Source of the DNA: Roseovarius dicentrarchi
Lineage (GTDB): Bacteria > Pseudomonadota > Alphaproteobacteria > Rhodobacterales > Rhodobacteraceae
Direction of reading: 5' to 3'
NCBI RefSeq assembly: GCF_003316635.1
Contig: NZ_QNQP01000003.1
Span: 62,001-126,000, forward strand
Length of the DNA stretch: 64,000 nt
A program made the translations under genes and the position numbers. Shown here in pieces: positions 1-7,517 of the stretch. The notes under the pieces are model-generated. The model ran no database searches and had not been told where the DNA came from. It saw only the letters and a list, made by a program, of their open reading frames with translations. Each line of letters opens with the position of its first letter. Position 1 is the first letter of the stretch.

Positions 1-648
1 GGCCAGCTGCGCAAGGCGCAGCAGGTTCGTCTCGTACCGGCGCATGTCGAACAGCAGCAGGACATCGCCCTCGCTCATGTCCAGAACGTAATGCGGCCAT
101 GTGGCCGAGCTGGAGGTCATGTGGGTGATCCGCCGCCGCACCGCCTGAAAATGGGTAAAGGCATAATCGGCCAGCGCCCGGCTGATGCGCCCGCCCACCA
201 CGTATAGCCGCCGGTCCGTATCGGCCAGCAGCTGCGTTGCGGCGTCGAACTGCGCGCTGTCCAGATTGGCCAGCGTCTGCTGGATATTGTCGCCGACGGC
301 AGTGGCAAAGCGGTTCAGCAGATGCGATTCAGGCACCTCGCTGGCCCATTGATCGCGGCGCTGGGTGGGGCCGGATGCCTTGGCCTCCAGCTCGGCCAGC
401 AGGGCCTGCTGGAACTGCGGATAGCCCTTGAAACCCAGCTTTTGCACCAACCGCGCCAGCGTCGGCGTGGACACCTCGGCGTTGGCCGCCGCGATGGTGA
501 TCGAGGCAAGGCCGGCGGCCGGGTAATTGTCCAGCAAGGCTTGGGCGAATTTACGTTCGGAGGCTGTCAGCGCGCCGTAATGAGCGCGGATCGCCTCGCG
601 CACGGTGCGCCCGGCGGACGGGCCGGCGGATGGGGAGGTCTGGCTCAT
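1..648 (-). CDS. MurR/RpiR-family transcriptional regulator (3' end cut by window)
   Basis: The minus-strand frame is open from an ATG at 648 to the window edge (216 codons), so the gene's end is missing. The N-terminus starts MSQTSPSAG and continues into an RpiR-type helix-turn-helix, in which 'ASITIAAANAEVSTPTLARL' followed by LVQKLGFKGYPQFQ is the recognition-helix region (about residues 50-80). After a linker comes the start of the SIS sugar-phosphate-type sensor domain (RRLYVVGGRISRALADY). Family members are repressors or activators that sense small phosphorylated or acidic metabolites. It is divergent from the amidohydrolase/TRAP/glutamine synthetase operon with only 85 bases between start codons, so it most likely controls that operon and itself. 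The effector is unknown. Confidence 0.88.
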   Translation of the reverse strand, partial: MSQTSPSAGPSAGRTVREAIRAHYGALTASERKFAQALLDNYPAAGLASITIAAANAEVSTPTLARLVQKLGFKGYPQFQQALLAELEAKASGPTQRRDQWASEVPESHLLNRFATAVGDNIQQTLANLDSAQFDAATQLLADTDRRLYVVGGRISRALADYAFTHFQAVRRRITHMTSSSATWPHYVLDMSEGDVLLLFDMRRYETNLLRLAQLA

Positions 649-680
649 GGCAGTTTCTCCGAAATAGCTTTGAGAAGATA

Positions 681-716
681 TTGACAGAAAATGGACAACG
701 TGGAAACATCTTTCCA
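681..716 (+). promoter_or_regulatory. Sigma70-like promoter with overlapping inverted repeat (operator candidate)
   Basis: A perfect -35 hexamer TTGACA (681-686) is followed after 17 bases by a weak -10 AAACAT (704-709). Overlapping the -10 is a perfect inverted repeat, TGGAAA-CATC-TTTCCA (701-716), in the short gap between the divergent RpiR-type gene and the catabolic operon. The position fits repression by the adjacent regulator. A Shine-Dalgarno GAGGGG lies at 722-727, ahead of the ATG at 734. The promoter assignment is by pattern only. Confidence 0.5.
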
Positions 717-733
717 AACAGCGAGGGGATGTC

Positions 734-1519
734 ATGCAGGGCGAGCCGCAGACAGATGCAATGGTCGAGATTATCGGCGCGGATGCCAAGGGTGCCGCGC
801 TTGTTTTGTGCGAACATGCCGCGCATGCCATTCCCGAGCGCTACAATGGTCTGGGCCTGACGCCCGAGGCTGCGGTTAGCCATGCGGCCTGGGATCCCGG
901 CGCGCGCGATCTGGCGGTGTATCTGGCCGATTGTCTGGACGGAACGCTGATCGCCGCCACCGTGTCGCGGCTGGTCTATGACTGCAACCGCCCGCCCGAG
1001 GCGGCATCGGCCATGCCTGAAAAATCCGAACTGATCGAGGTGCCGGGCAATGTCGGCCTGACGGACGCGCAGCGGGCAGAGCGGACCGATACGGTTTATC
1101 GCCCGTTTTGCGCGGCGGTCTCCAATGTCGTGGCCGCGCGGCAGCAGCGGCGCCAGCCGACTGCGGTGATCACCGTCCACAGCTTTACCCCGGTTTATTA
1201 TGGCGAAACGCGCGAGACGGAAATCGGCATCCTGCACGACTGCGATTCCGATCTGGCCGACGCGATCCTGCACAGCCCCGCCAAGGCGGCAGAGCGGGTG
1301 ATCCACCGCAATCAGCCTTATGGGCCGGAGGACGGCGTGACCCATTCGCTGCAAATTCACGGCATGGCGCATGGCCTGCCGAACGTGATGATCGAAGTGC
1401 GCAACGATCTGCTGCAAACACCCGAGGATGTCGCCGATATCGGGCAGGAACTCTGCGCGATGATCCGGCCTGCGCTGATTGATCTGGGTCTGCAACCCGA
1501 GGGGGGCGCCAATGCCTAA
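734..1519 (+). CDS. N-formylglutamate amidohydrolase-family protein
   Basis: This 261-residue protein belongs to the N-formylglutamate amidohydrolase (HutG-like) family of zinc-dependent amidases. Family hallmarks are LVLCEHAAHAIP near residue 24, the HAAWDPGARDLA segment near residue 50, SRLVYDCNRPPEA near residue 78, and ITVHSFTPVYYG near residue 145. Family members hydrolyse N-formyl-L-glutamate to formate and glutamate, but no histidine-utilisation genes are present here. It is the first gene of a co-directional set with a TRAP transporter, a glutamine synthetase-like ligase and two dehydrogenases. An inferred role is release of glutamate from a gamma-glutamyl or N-acyl intermediate. The ATG at 734 has a good GAGGGG ribosome site; the 3' end overlaps the next start by 8 bases. 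Confidence 0.82.
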   Translation: MQGEPQTDAMVEIIGADAKGAALVLCEHAAHAIPERYNGLGLTPEAAVSHAAWDPGARDLAVYLADCLDGTLIAATVSRLVYDCNRPPEAASAMPEKSELIEVPGNVGLTDAQRAERTDTVYRPFCAAVSNVVAARQQRRQPTAVITVHSFTPVYYGETRETEIGILHDCDSDLADAILHSPAKAAERVIHRNQPYGPEDGVTHSLQIHGMAHGLPNVMIEVRNDLLQTPEDVADIGQELCAMIRPALIDLGLQPEGGANA

Positions 1520-2108
1520 AGTCATCCGGGGGTTCGTGCGCGGCGTCGATGCGATGAACTATTTCATCGGGCGCATCGCCATGTACCTGATCTTTGCGCT
1601 GATCGGCGTGCTGATGTGGTCGTCCGTCTCCAAGACGTTTTTCGAGCCGACGCTGTGGACGCTGGAAATGGCGCAATTCGTCATGGTCGCGTTCTACGTT
1701 TTGGGCGGCCCATACGCGATCCAGATGGGATCGAACGTGCGGATGGATCTGTTTTACGGCAACTGGACCATGCGGCAAAAGGCATGGATGGACGCGTTTA
1801 CCGTATTGTTCCTGATGTTCTATCTGGGCGTTCTGCTGTATGGCGCGATCGGATCGACCGCCTATTCGCTGGGCCACTTCACCGGCGAGCCGTTCAGCTT
1901 CTTCTGGGGGCTGTTTACCACGCTCATCACCGAAGGCCCGTCAGCGGCCAAGGAGCAGATGGGCTTCATGGAGCGCAGCCCGACAGCCTGGCGCCCCTAT
2001 ATCTGGCCCGTCAAAACGATCATGATCATCGGCGTCACCCTGATGCTGCTACAAGTCACCGCTGAATTTTTTCGCGATATCGGCCGCATTCGCGGGGAAG
2101 AGATCTGA
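1512..2108 (+). CDS. TRAP transporter small permease subunit (DctQ-like)
   Basis: A 198-residue membrane protein with four hydrophobic segments, the size and layout of the DctQ subunit of tripartite ATP-independent periplasmic transporters. The first segment is around residues 15-38 (IAMYLIFALIGVLMWSSVS) and the second contains the family-typical stretch ending in GGPYAIQMGSNVRMDL. About 35 extra polar residues sit between the last two membrane segments (ITEGPSAAKEQMGFMERSP). The chosen ATG (1512) overlaps the upstream amidohydrolase stop and has a GAGGGG site; an in-frame start at 1479 would overlap more. It pairs with the large permease, whose ATG shares one base with this stop (TGATG), implying translational coupling. 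Confidence 0.9.
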   Translation: MPKVIRGFVRGVDAMNYFIGRIAMYLIFALIGVLMWSSVSKTFFEPTLWTLEMAQFVMVAFYVLGGPYAIQMGSNVRMDLFYGNWTMRQKAWMDAFTVLFLMFYLGVLLYGAIGSTAYSLGHFTGEPFSFFWGLFTTLITEGPSAAKEQMGFMERSPTAWRPYIWPVKTIMIIGVTLMLLQVTAEFFRDIGRIRGEEI

Positions 2109-3427
2109 TGCCATACGAGATGATTGCGATCCTGATGTTCAGCACGATGATGCTGATGCTGCTGACGGGTCAGCGGGTGTTCGGCGCCATCGGCTTTGTC
2201 GCCGCAGCGGGCGGCATGTTGCTGTGGGGCACGGGCGGGGCGGATATGCCGTTTTCCGCCGCGATGAAATTGATGAAGTGGTATCCGCTGCTGACGCTGC
2301 CGATGTTCATCTTCATGGGCTATGTACTGTCTGAGTCGCGCATTGCCGATGATCTGTACAAGATGTTCCACGTCTGGATGGGCCCGGTGCGCGGCGGTCT
2401 GGCCATCGGGACTATCCTGCTGATGGTGCTGATATCGGCCATGAACGGCCTGTCGGTCGCAGGCATGGCCATCGGCGCGACCATCGCGCTGCCGGAACTC
2501 TTGAAGCGCGGCTATGACAAGATCATGGTGACTGGCGTCATCCAGGCCGGATCGTCGCTGGGTATCCTTGTGCCGCCTTCCGTGGTGCTGGTTCTGTACG
2601 CGATGATCGCGCGCCAGCCGGTGGGTCAGCTGTGGCTGGCGGGCGTCATTCCCGGCCTGATGATGGCGACCATGTTCATCATCTATATCTATGTCCGCTG
2701 CAAGATTCAGCCCGACCTTGGCCCGCCCCTGCCGGCGGAGGAGCGCAACGTCGGCACGCGCGAAAAGCTGCGCCTGCTGCGGTCGGGTCTGCTGCCGTTG
2801 ATCATCTTTGCGGTGATGATGGTGCCGTTTGTCAAAGGCTGGACGTCGCTGGTGGAAAGCAGCGCAATCGGCGCAATGGCCGCATTCCTGGCCGCTGTTA
2901 TCAAGGGGCGGATGACGCGCGAGGTGTTTGAAAATTCGGTCCGCAACACGCTGGGTATTTCCTGCATGTTCATGTGGATCATCCTTGCCGCTCTCGGTTT
3001 TGGCGCGATCTTTGACGGGCTGGGCGCGGTCAAGGCGATCTCGGATCTGTTCACCGCGCAGTGGGGGCTGGACCCGTGGATCATCCTGATCCTGATGCAG
3101 CTCAGCTTTATCGTGATGGGGACGTTTCTGGACGACACCGCGATGCTGGTCATCGTTGCGCCGCTTTACGTGCCGCTGGTGGGCGAGCTGGGCTTTGATC
3201 TGATCTGGTACGGCGTGCTGTACACGATCACCTGCCAGATTGCCTATATGACACCGCCCTTTGGCTATAACCTGTTTTTGATGCGCGCCATGGCGCCGCC
3301 GGAAATTTCGATCATAGATATCTACAGGTCGATCATTCCGTTCGTGGCGGTGATGTTCGTGGCGCTGGCGGCTGTCATGGCCTTCCCGCAGATCGCTCTG
3401 TGGCTGCCGGATCTGGTGTATAACTAA
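2108..3427 (+). CDS. TRAP transporter large permease subunit (DctM-like)
   Basis: A 439-residue polytopic protein with about 12 membrane segments, the sodium- or proton-coupled translocation subunit of a TRAP transporter. Family signatures include GLAIGTILLMVLISAMNG (near residue 98), GYDKIMVTGVIQAGSSLGILVPPSVVLVLYA (near residue 135) and, near the C-terminus, MGTFLDDTAMLVIVAPLYVPL and CQIAYMTPPFGYNLFLM, which carry the conserved loops of the DctM elevator domain. It is translationally coupled to the small permease and followed 56 bases later by the binding protein. The substrate cannot be read from the permease; the operon suggests a nitrogen-containing compound. Confidence 0.93.
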   Translation: MPYEMIAILMFSTMMLMLLTGQRVFGAIGFVAAAGGMLLWGTGGADMPFSAAMKLMKWYPLLTLPMFIFMGYVLSESRIADDLYKMFHVWMGPVRGGLAIGTILLMVLISAMNGLSVAGMAIGATIALPELLKRGYDKIMVTGVIQAGSSLGILVPPSVVLVLYAMIARQPVGQLWLAGVIPGLMMATMFIIYIYVRCKIQPDLGPPLPAEERNVGTREKLRLLRSGLLPLIIFAVMMVPFVKGWTSLVESSAIGAMAAFLAAVIKGRMTREVFENSVRNTLGISCMFMWIILAALGFGAIFDGLGAVKAISDLFTAQWGLDPWIILILMQLSFIVMGTFLDDTAMLVIVAPLYVPLVGELGFDLIWYGVLYTITCQIAYMTPPFGYNLFLMRAMAPPEISIIDIYRSIIPFVAVMFVALAAVMAFPQIALWLPDLVYN

Positions 3428-3483
3428 CGACATAAGAACTCCGAAAAGGAGCGTACCGAATGACCTCAACAAGGAGAAATACC

Positions 3484-4524
3484 ATGACTACCCGCAGAAA
3501 GTTTCTGGCCTCCGCCGGTATCGGCACGGCAGCGACCGCGCTGGGCGCCCCGTCCATCGTGCGCGCGCAGGAAGCCATCAAGTGGCGCTTTCAGACCTAT
3601 GCCGGCGCCGCGCTGGGCGCCGAGGTGACGAAACCGGCCATCGACTATATCAACAACGCCGCCAATGGCGAGCTGGAGATCGAGCTGTTCTACGCCGATC
3701 AGATCGTGCCCACCGGCGAGATGTTCCAGGCGCTTCAGCGCGGCACCATCGACGGCGTGCATTCGGACGACGATTCCATGGCCTCGCCCACGCCACTGCA
3801 ACAGTTCGGCGGCTATTTCCCGCTGGCGACCAAGCATATCCTCGATGTGCCGGCCTTGTTCAATCAGTACGGTCTGGCCGAGATCTGGGATGCGGAATAC
3901 GAAAAGGTCGGCGTCAAATGGCTGTCGGCGGCGGGCCAGGATCCGTGCAACTTCAACACCACGCGCGAGATCACGTCGCTGGCGGATCTGGACGGTCTGA
4001 AGCTCTATACCTTCCCAACGGCGGGCCGGTTCCTGTCGCAGTTCGGCGTCGTGCCGGTCAGCATCCCCTATGAGGATGCCGAGGTGGCGGTGCAAACCGG
4101 CGAATTGGACGGCATGGCATGGTCAGGCATCACCGAGGATTACACGGTGGGCTGGGCGGACGTCACCGACTACTTCCTGACCAACAACATCTCGGGCGCG
4201 TGGATCGGATCGTTCTTTGTGAACCCCAAGCAGTGGGCCGACCTGCCCGAGCATCTGAAGCAGATCGTCATGGCCGGAATCGAAGCATCGCACACCTACC
4301 GCAACCAGTGGTACTGGGGCGGCGAGGCGCGTCTGCGGGCGCAGGGTGACAAGCTGCAACTGCGTTCGATCCCGCAAAAGGAATGGAAGACCGTCGAAGA
4401 GGCGGCTGTCACCTTCTGGGACGAGATCGCTCAGGAAGGCGAAGTTCACCAGAAGGTCGTGCAGATCTTCCGCGACTATAACGACGTGATCGGCAAGGCG
4501 GGCGTGCCCTATTCCTTCGAATGA
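3484..4524 (+). CDS. TRAP transporter substrate-binding protein (DctP-like)
   Basis: A periplasmic solute-binding protein of about 346 residues with a twin-arginine signal (TTRRKFLASAG, then a hydrophobic core and cleavage after VRAQ). The mature part has DctP features: KWRFQTYAGAALGAEVTK, YADQIVPTGEMFQALQRGTIDG near residue 70, and DGMAWSGITEDYTVGWADVTDY near residue 210, where the ligand-contacting region is expected. Two starts, each with its own AAGGAG site, lie in frame: ATG 3460 and ATG 3484. I chose 3484 because it gives a standard-length Tat leader. W- and Y-rich pocket segments (QWYWGGEA) suggest a small polar organic ligand, but its identity is unknown. Confidence 0.92.
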   Translation: MTTRRKFLASAGIGTAATALGAPSIVRAQEAIKWRFQTYAGAALGAEVTKPAIDYINNAANGELEIELFYADQIVPTGEMFQALQRGTIDGVHSDDDSMASPTPLQQFGGYFPLATKHILDVPALFNQYGLAEIWDAEYEKVGVKWLSAAGQDPCNFNTTREITSLADLDGLKLYTFPTAGRFLSQFGVVPVSIPYEDAEVAVQTGELDGMAWSGITEDYTVGWADVTDYFLTNNISGAWIGSFFVNPKQWADLPEHLKQIVMAGIEASHTYRNQWYWGGEARLRAQGDKLQLRSIPQKEWKTVEEAAVTFWDEIAQEGEVHQKVVQIFRDYNDVIGKAGVPYSFE

Positions 4525-4602
4525 TCAGCGTCTAAGATCGGGGCGCTCCGGCATATTGTCGGGGCGCACCGCCCCACCATCAGTTTTACCACGAGGTACG
4601 CC

Positions 4603-5985
4603 ATGCCCGCCCAGACCCACGCGCAGACCCCCGCGCTTAGCTTTGACGATCTGAAGAAACAGGTGACGGACGGCAGCGTCGATACCGTGCTGGTCTGCTT
4701 TGTCGACATGCAAGGCCGGATGATGGGCAAGCGGTTCCACGCCAGGCATTTCATCGACGGGGCCTACAAGGAAACGCATTGCTGCAACTACCTGCTGGCC
4801 ACCGATCTGGAAATGTCCACGCCCGAAGGATACGCCAGCACAGGCTGGGAGACGGGCTATGGCGATTACGTGATGGCGCCGGATCTGGACACGCTGCGCC
4901 CGATGCCGTGGCTGGAGGGCACCGTCATGGTGCTGTGCGACGTGCTGGACCATCACACGCACAAGCCGATTGCCCATTCCCCGCGCGCGATGCTCAAGGC
5001 GCAACTGGCGCGGCTGGAAAAGATGGGTTTCACCGCGATGATGGCCACCGAACTGGAGTTTTTCCTGTTCGAGAAAAGCTTCGATGAACTCCGCAAGGAC
5101 GGCTACCGCGATCTGGCGCCGATTTCGGGCTATAACGAAGATTACAACATCTTCCAGACCACCAAGGAAGAGCATGTGATGCGCCCGTTGCGCAATCATC
5201 TGTGGGATGCCGGCCTGCCGATCGAATGCACCAAGGGCGAGGCCGAGGCAGGCCAGGAAGAGCTGAACATCAAATATGCCGCCGCGCTGGATACGGCCGA
5301 TTTCCACACCATCGCCAAACACGCGACCAAGGAGATTGCGTGGCAGCAGGGCCACGCTGTATCCTTCTTGCCGAAATGGAGCCGCGACCGCGTGGGCAGT
5401 TCGTCCCATGTGCATCAATCGCTGTGGAAAGACGGCGAAAACGCGTTTTTCGACGCATCTGACGATCTGGGCATGTCCGCGTTGATGAAGCATTATCTGG
5501 CCGGCATGTTGAAATATGCGCCCGACTACACCTATTTTCTGGCCCCCTACATCAACAGCTACAAGCGGTTCCGGTCCGGCACCTTTGCGCCCACGCGCAC
5601 GATCTGGTCGGTCGATAACCGCACCGCCGGTTTCCGCCTGTGCGGCGACGGCACCAAGGCCGTGCGGGTCGAGTGCCGCGTTGGCGGGTCGGACATCAAC
5701 CCCTACCTTGCCATGGCAGTGCAACTGGCCGCAGGGATCGCCGGGATTGAAGAAAAGCTGGACCTTTCGCCGCCCTTCAAGGGGGATGCCTATTCGGGCA
5801 ATGAGGGCATGATCCCGACCAACCTGCGCGATGCTTGCGCATCGCTGAAGGCGTCGGACATGCTGCGCGCCGCGCTGGGCGATGATGTGGTCGATCACTA
5901 TACCCGCGCCGCCGAAGTCGAAATCGAGGATTTCGAGGCCGCCGTCACCGACTATGAAATCGCGCGCGGGTTCGAGCGGTGCTAG
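4603..5985 (+). CDS. Glutamine synthetase-like gamma-glutamyl amine ligase
   Basis: A 460-residue member of the glutamine synthetase superfamily. Metal and substrate residues are present: E150/E152 (ATELEFF), E213/E215 (KGEAEAGQEELNIKY), H269 (GSSSHVHQ), K321/R322/R324 (INSYKRFR), R340 (VDNRTAGFR) and E357/R359 (RVECRVGG). The adenylylation-loop tyrosine motif of assimilatory GlnA is not visible, and the gene stands with a transporter and two dehydrogenases rather than glnB. This matches PuuA/GlnT-type enzymes, which ligate glutamate to amines other than ammonia (gamma-glutamylputrescine, -ethanolamide, -isopropylamide or N-methylamide). Inferred role: ATP-dependent activation of an imported amine. 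The preferred amine cannot be decided from sequence. Confidence 0.85.
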   Translation: MPAQTHAQTPALSFDDLKKQVTDGSVDTVLVCFVDMQGRMMGKRFHARHFIDGAYKETHCCNYLLATDLEMSTPEGYASTGWETGYGDYVMAPDLDTLRPMPWLEGTVMVLCDVLDHHTHKPIAHSPRAMLKAQLARLEKMGFTAMMATELEFFLFEKSFDELRKDGYRDLAPISGYNEDYNIFQTTKEEHVMRPLRNHLWDAGLPIECTKGEAEAGQEELNIKYAAALDTADFHTIAKHATKEIAWQQGHAVSFLPKWSRDRVGSSSHVHQSLWKDGENAFFDASDDLGMSALMKHYLAGMLKYAPDYTYFLAPYINSYKRFRSGTFAPTRTIWSVDNRTAGFRLCGDGTKAVRVECRVGGSDINPYLAMAVQLAAGIAGIEEKLDLSPPFKGDAYSGNEGMIPTNLRDACASLKASDMLRAALGDDVVDHYTRAAEVEIEDFEAAVTDYEIARGFERC

Positions 5986-6012
5986 ACCGCAACCGGATGC
6001 GCTGAAGGCAAT

Positions 6013-6053
6013 CGCCGGAGCCTCCGGCGGGGATATTTAGGGCAAGAAGAATG
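6013..6053 (+). repeat. GC-rich hairpin followed by dispersed intergenic motif
   Basis: A perfect 7-bp stem CGCCGGA-GCC-TCCGGCG (6013-6029) is followed by GGATATTTAGGGCAAGAAGA, a variant of the 'GAGTATTT-N-CCAAGATGAA' element found elsewhere in the window. It lies in the 149-base gap between the ligase and the aldehyde dehydrogenase. It could attenuate or process the operon transcript; there is no long T-run after the stem, so a complete stop is doubtful. Confidence 0.5.
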
Positions 6054-6134
6054 ACATGCCCGAAGCGTTCTGCCCTGACCGGGTTTTTCAGGGTCAAGGT
6101 GCGGCGCCTTAGTAGAAACTGGATAGGCTTACCA

Positions 6135-7517
6135 ATGAGCGAGACACTTACATGCATTTCACCGATTGACGGATCGGTCTTTGCCACGCGCGAGGCGCTG
6201 GATCTGGATGCCGCGCGCGCCGCAGCGGACAGGGCGCGCATGGCGCAGGTCAACTGGGCGGCGCGCCCGCTGGATGACCGGATCCGGCTGGTGATGGACG
6301 GCGTTGCAGCCGTTGGCGCGATGAATGACGAAGTGGTGCCCGAACTGGCGCGCATGATGGGCCGGCCTGTCCGGTTCGGCGGCGAATTTGGCGGCTTCAA
6401 CGAGCGCGCGTCGCACATGGCCGCGATCGCCGCCGAGGCGCTGGCCGATATCGAGGTGGGCGAGGACGCCACGTTTACCCGCTATATCAAGCGTTTGCCG
6501 CATGGTGTGGTTCTGGTGGTGGCGCCGTGGAACTACCCGTACATGACGGCCATCAACACCGTCGCGCCCGCGCTGATCGCGGGTAACACCGTTTTGCTGA
6601 AACACGCGACCCAGACCCTGCTGGTCGGCGAGCGGATGGCGCAGGCATTTCATGCGGCAGGTGTGCCAGAGGATGTCTTTCAGAACGTGTTCCTTGGCCA
6701 CGATACCACGTCGCAGCTGATTGCGGACCGCGCGGTGGATTTCGTGAACTTCACCGGGTCCGTCGGTGGCGGGCGCAGCATGGAGCAGGCGGCGGCTGGG
6801 ACATTCACGCCTGTCGCGACCGAACTGGGCGGCAAGGATCCCGGCTATGTCATGGAAGACGCGGATCTGGATGCGGCGGTCGATACCTTGATCGACGGGG
6901 CGATGTTCAATTCAGGTCAGTGCTGCTGCGGGATCGAGCGGATCTATGTCCATGAGAGCCTGTATGACGCCTTTGTCGAAAAGGCGGTCAGGATTGTCGA
7001 GGGCTATACGCTGGGCGATCCGCTGAACGAAGAGACAACTATTGGGCCGATGGCGCATGTGCGCTTTGCCAAGGAGGTGCGCGCGCAAATAGACGAGGCC
7101 GTGGCCGCGGGCGCAAAGGCGCATATCGCCCCGATGGCCGCAGATGACGGCGGCGCCTATCTGACCCCGCAGATCCTGACCGATGTGACCCACGACATGC
7201 GCGTGATGCGCGACGAAAGCTTTGGTCCCGTCGTTGGCATCATGAAGGTGTCGTCGGACGATGAGGCCATCGAGCTGATGAACGACAGCCATTTCGGCCT
7301 GACCGCCAGCCTGTGGACCGCCGATCTGGACCGCGCGCAGGCCGTGGGCGACCGCATCGAGACGGGCACCGTGTTTATGAACCGTGCCGACTATCTGGAT
7401 CCCGGTCTGTGCTGGACAGGCTGCAAGGACACTGGCAAAGGCGGCGGATTGTCCATTATCGGATATCAAAATCTGACGCGCCCGAAATCCTACCATCTCA
7501 AGAAGGTGACAAAATGA
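6135..7517 (+). CDS. NAD(P)-dependent aldehyde dehydrogenase
   Basis: A 460-residue aldehyde dehydrogenase superfamily enzyme. The oxyanion Asn is in APWNYP (N133), the general base Glu in ATELGGKDPG (E230), and the nucleophile in the NSGQCCCG segment (C264 by spacing from GQ). Cofactor-binding GSVGGG lies near residue 210. The start MSETLTCISP is chosen because it begins the conserved N-terminus; an in-frame ATG at 6051 would add 28 residues running into the upstream repeat element. The stop overlaps the alcohol dehydrogenase start (ATGA), so the two are coupled, fitting sequential oxidation alcohol-aldehyde-acid. In this operon the likely substrate is a gamma-glutamylated amino aldehyde (inference). 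Confidence 0.92.
   Translation: MSETLTCISPIDGSVFATREALDLDAARAAADRARMAQVNWAARPLDDRIRLVMDGVAAVGAMNDEVVPELARMMGRPVRFGGEFGGFNERASHMAAIAAEALADIEVGEDATFTRYIKRLPHGVVLVVAPWNYPYMTAINTVAPALIAGNTVLLKHATQTLLVGERMAQAFHAAGVPEDVFQNVFLGHDTTSQLIADRAVDFVNFTGSVGGGRSMEQAAAGTFTPVATELGGKDPGYVMEDADLDAAVDTLIDGAMFNSGQCCCGIERIYVHESLYDAFVEKAVRIVEGYTLGDPLNEETTIGPMAHVRFAKEVRAQIDEAVAAGAKAHIAPMAADDGGAYLTPQILTDVTHDMRVMRDESFGPVVGIMKVSSDDEAIELMNDSHFGLTASLWTADLDRAQAVGDRIETGTVFMNRADYLDPGLCWTGCKDTGKGGGLSIIGYQNLTRPKSYHLKKVTK

Noticed and set aside
734-1519. Histidine-degradation role for the N-formylglutamate amidohydrolase
   Set aside because: No hutU, hutH, hutI or hutF genes are nearby, and the operon contains unrelated ligase and dehydrogenase genes.
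1997-3472. 491-codon minus-strand frame opposite the TRAP large permease
   Set aside because: It mirrors a well-supported plus-strand gene; the translation is His/Gln/Arg-rich with no motifs, as expected for antisense frames in high G+C DNA.
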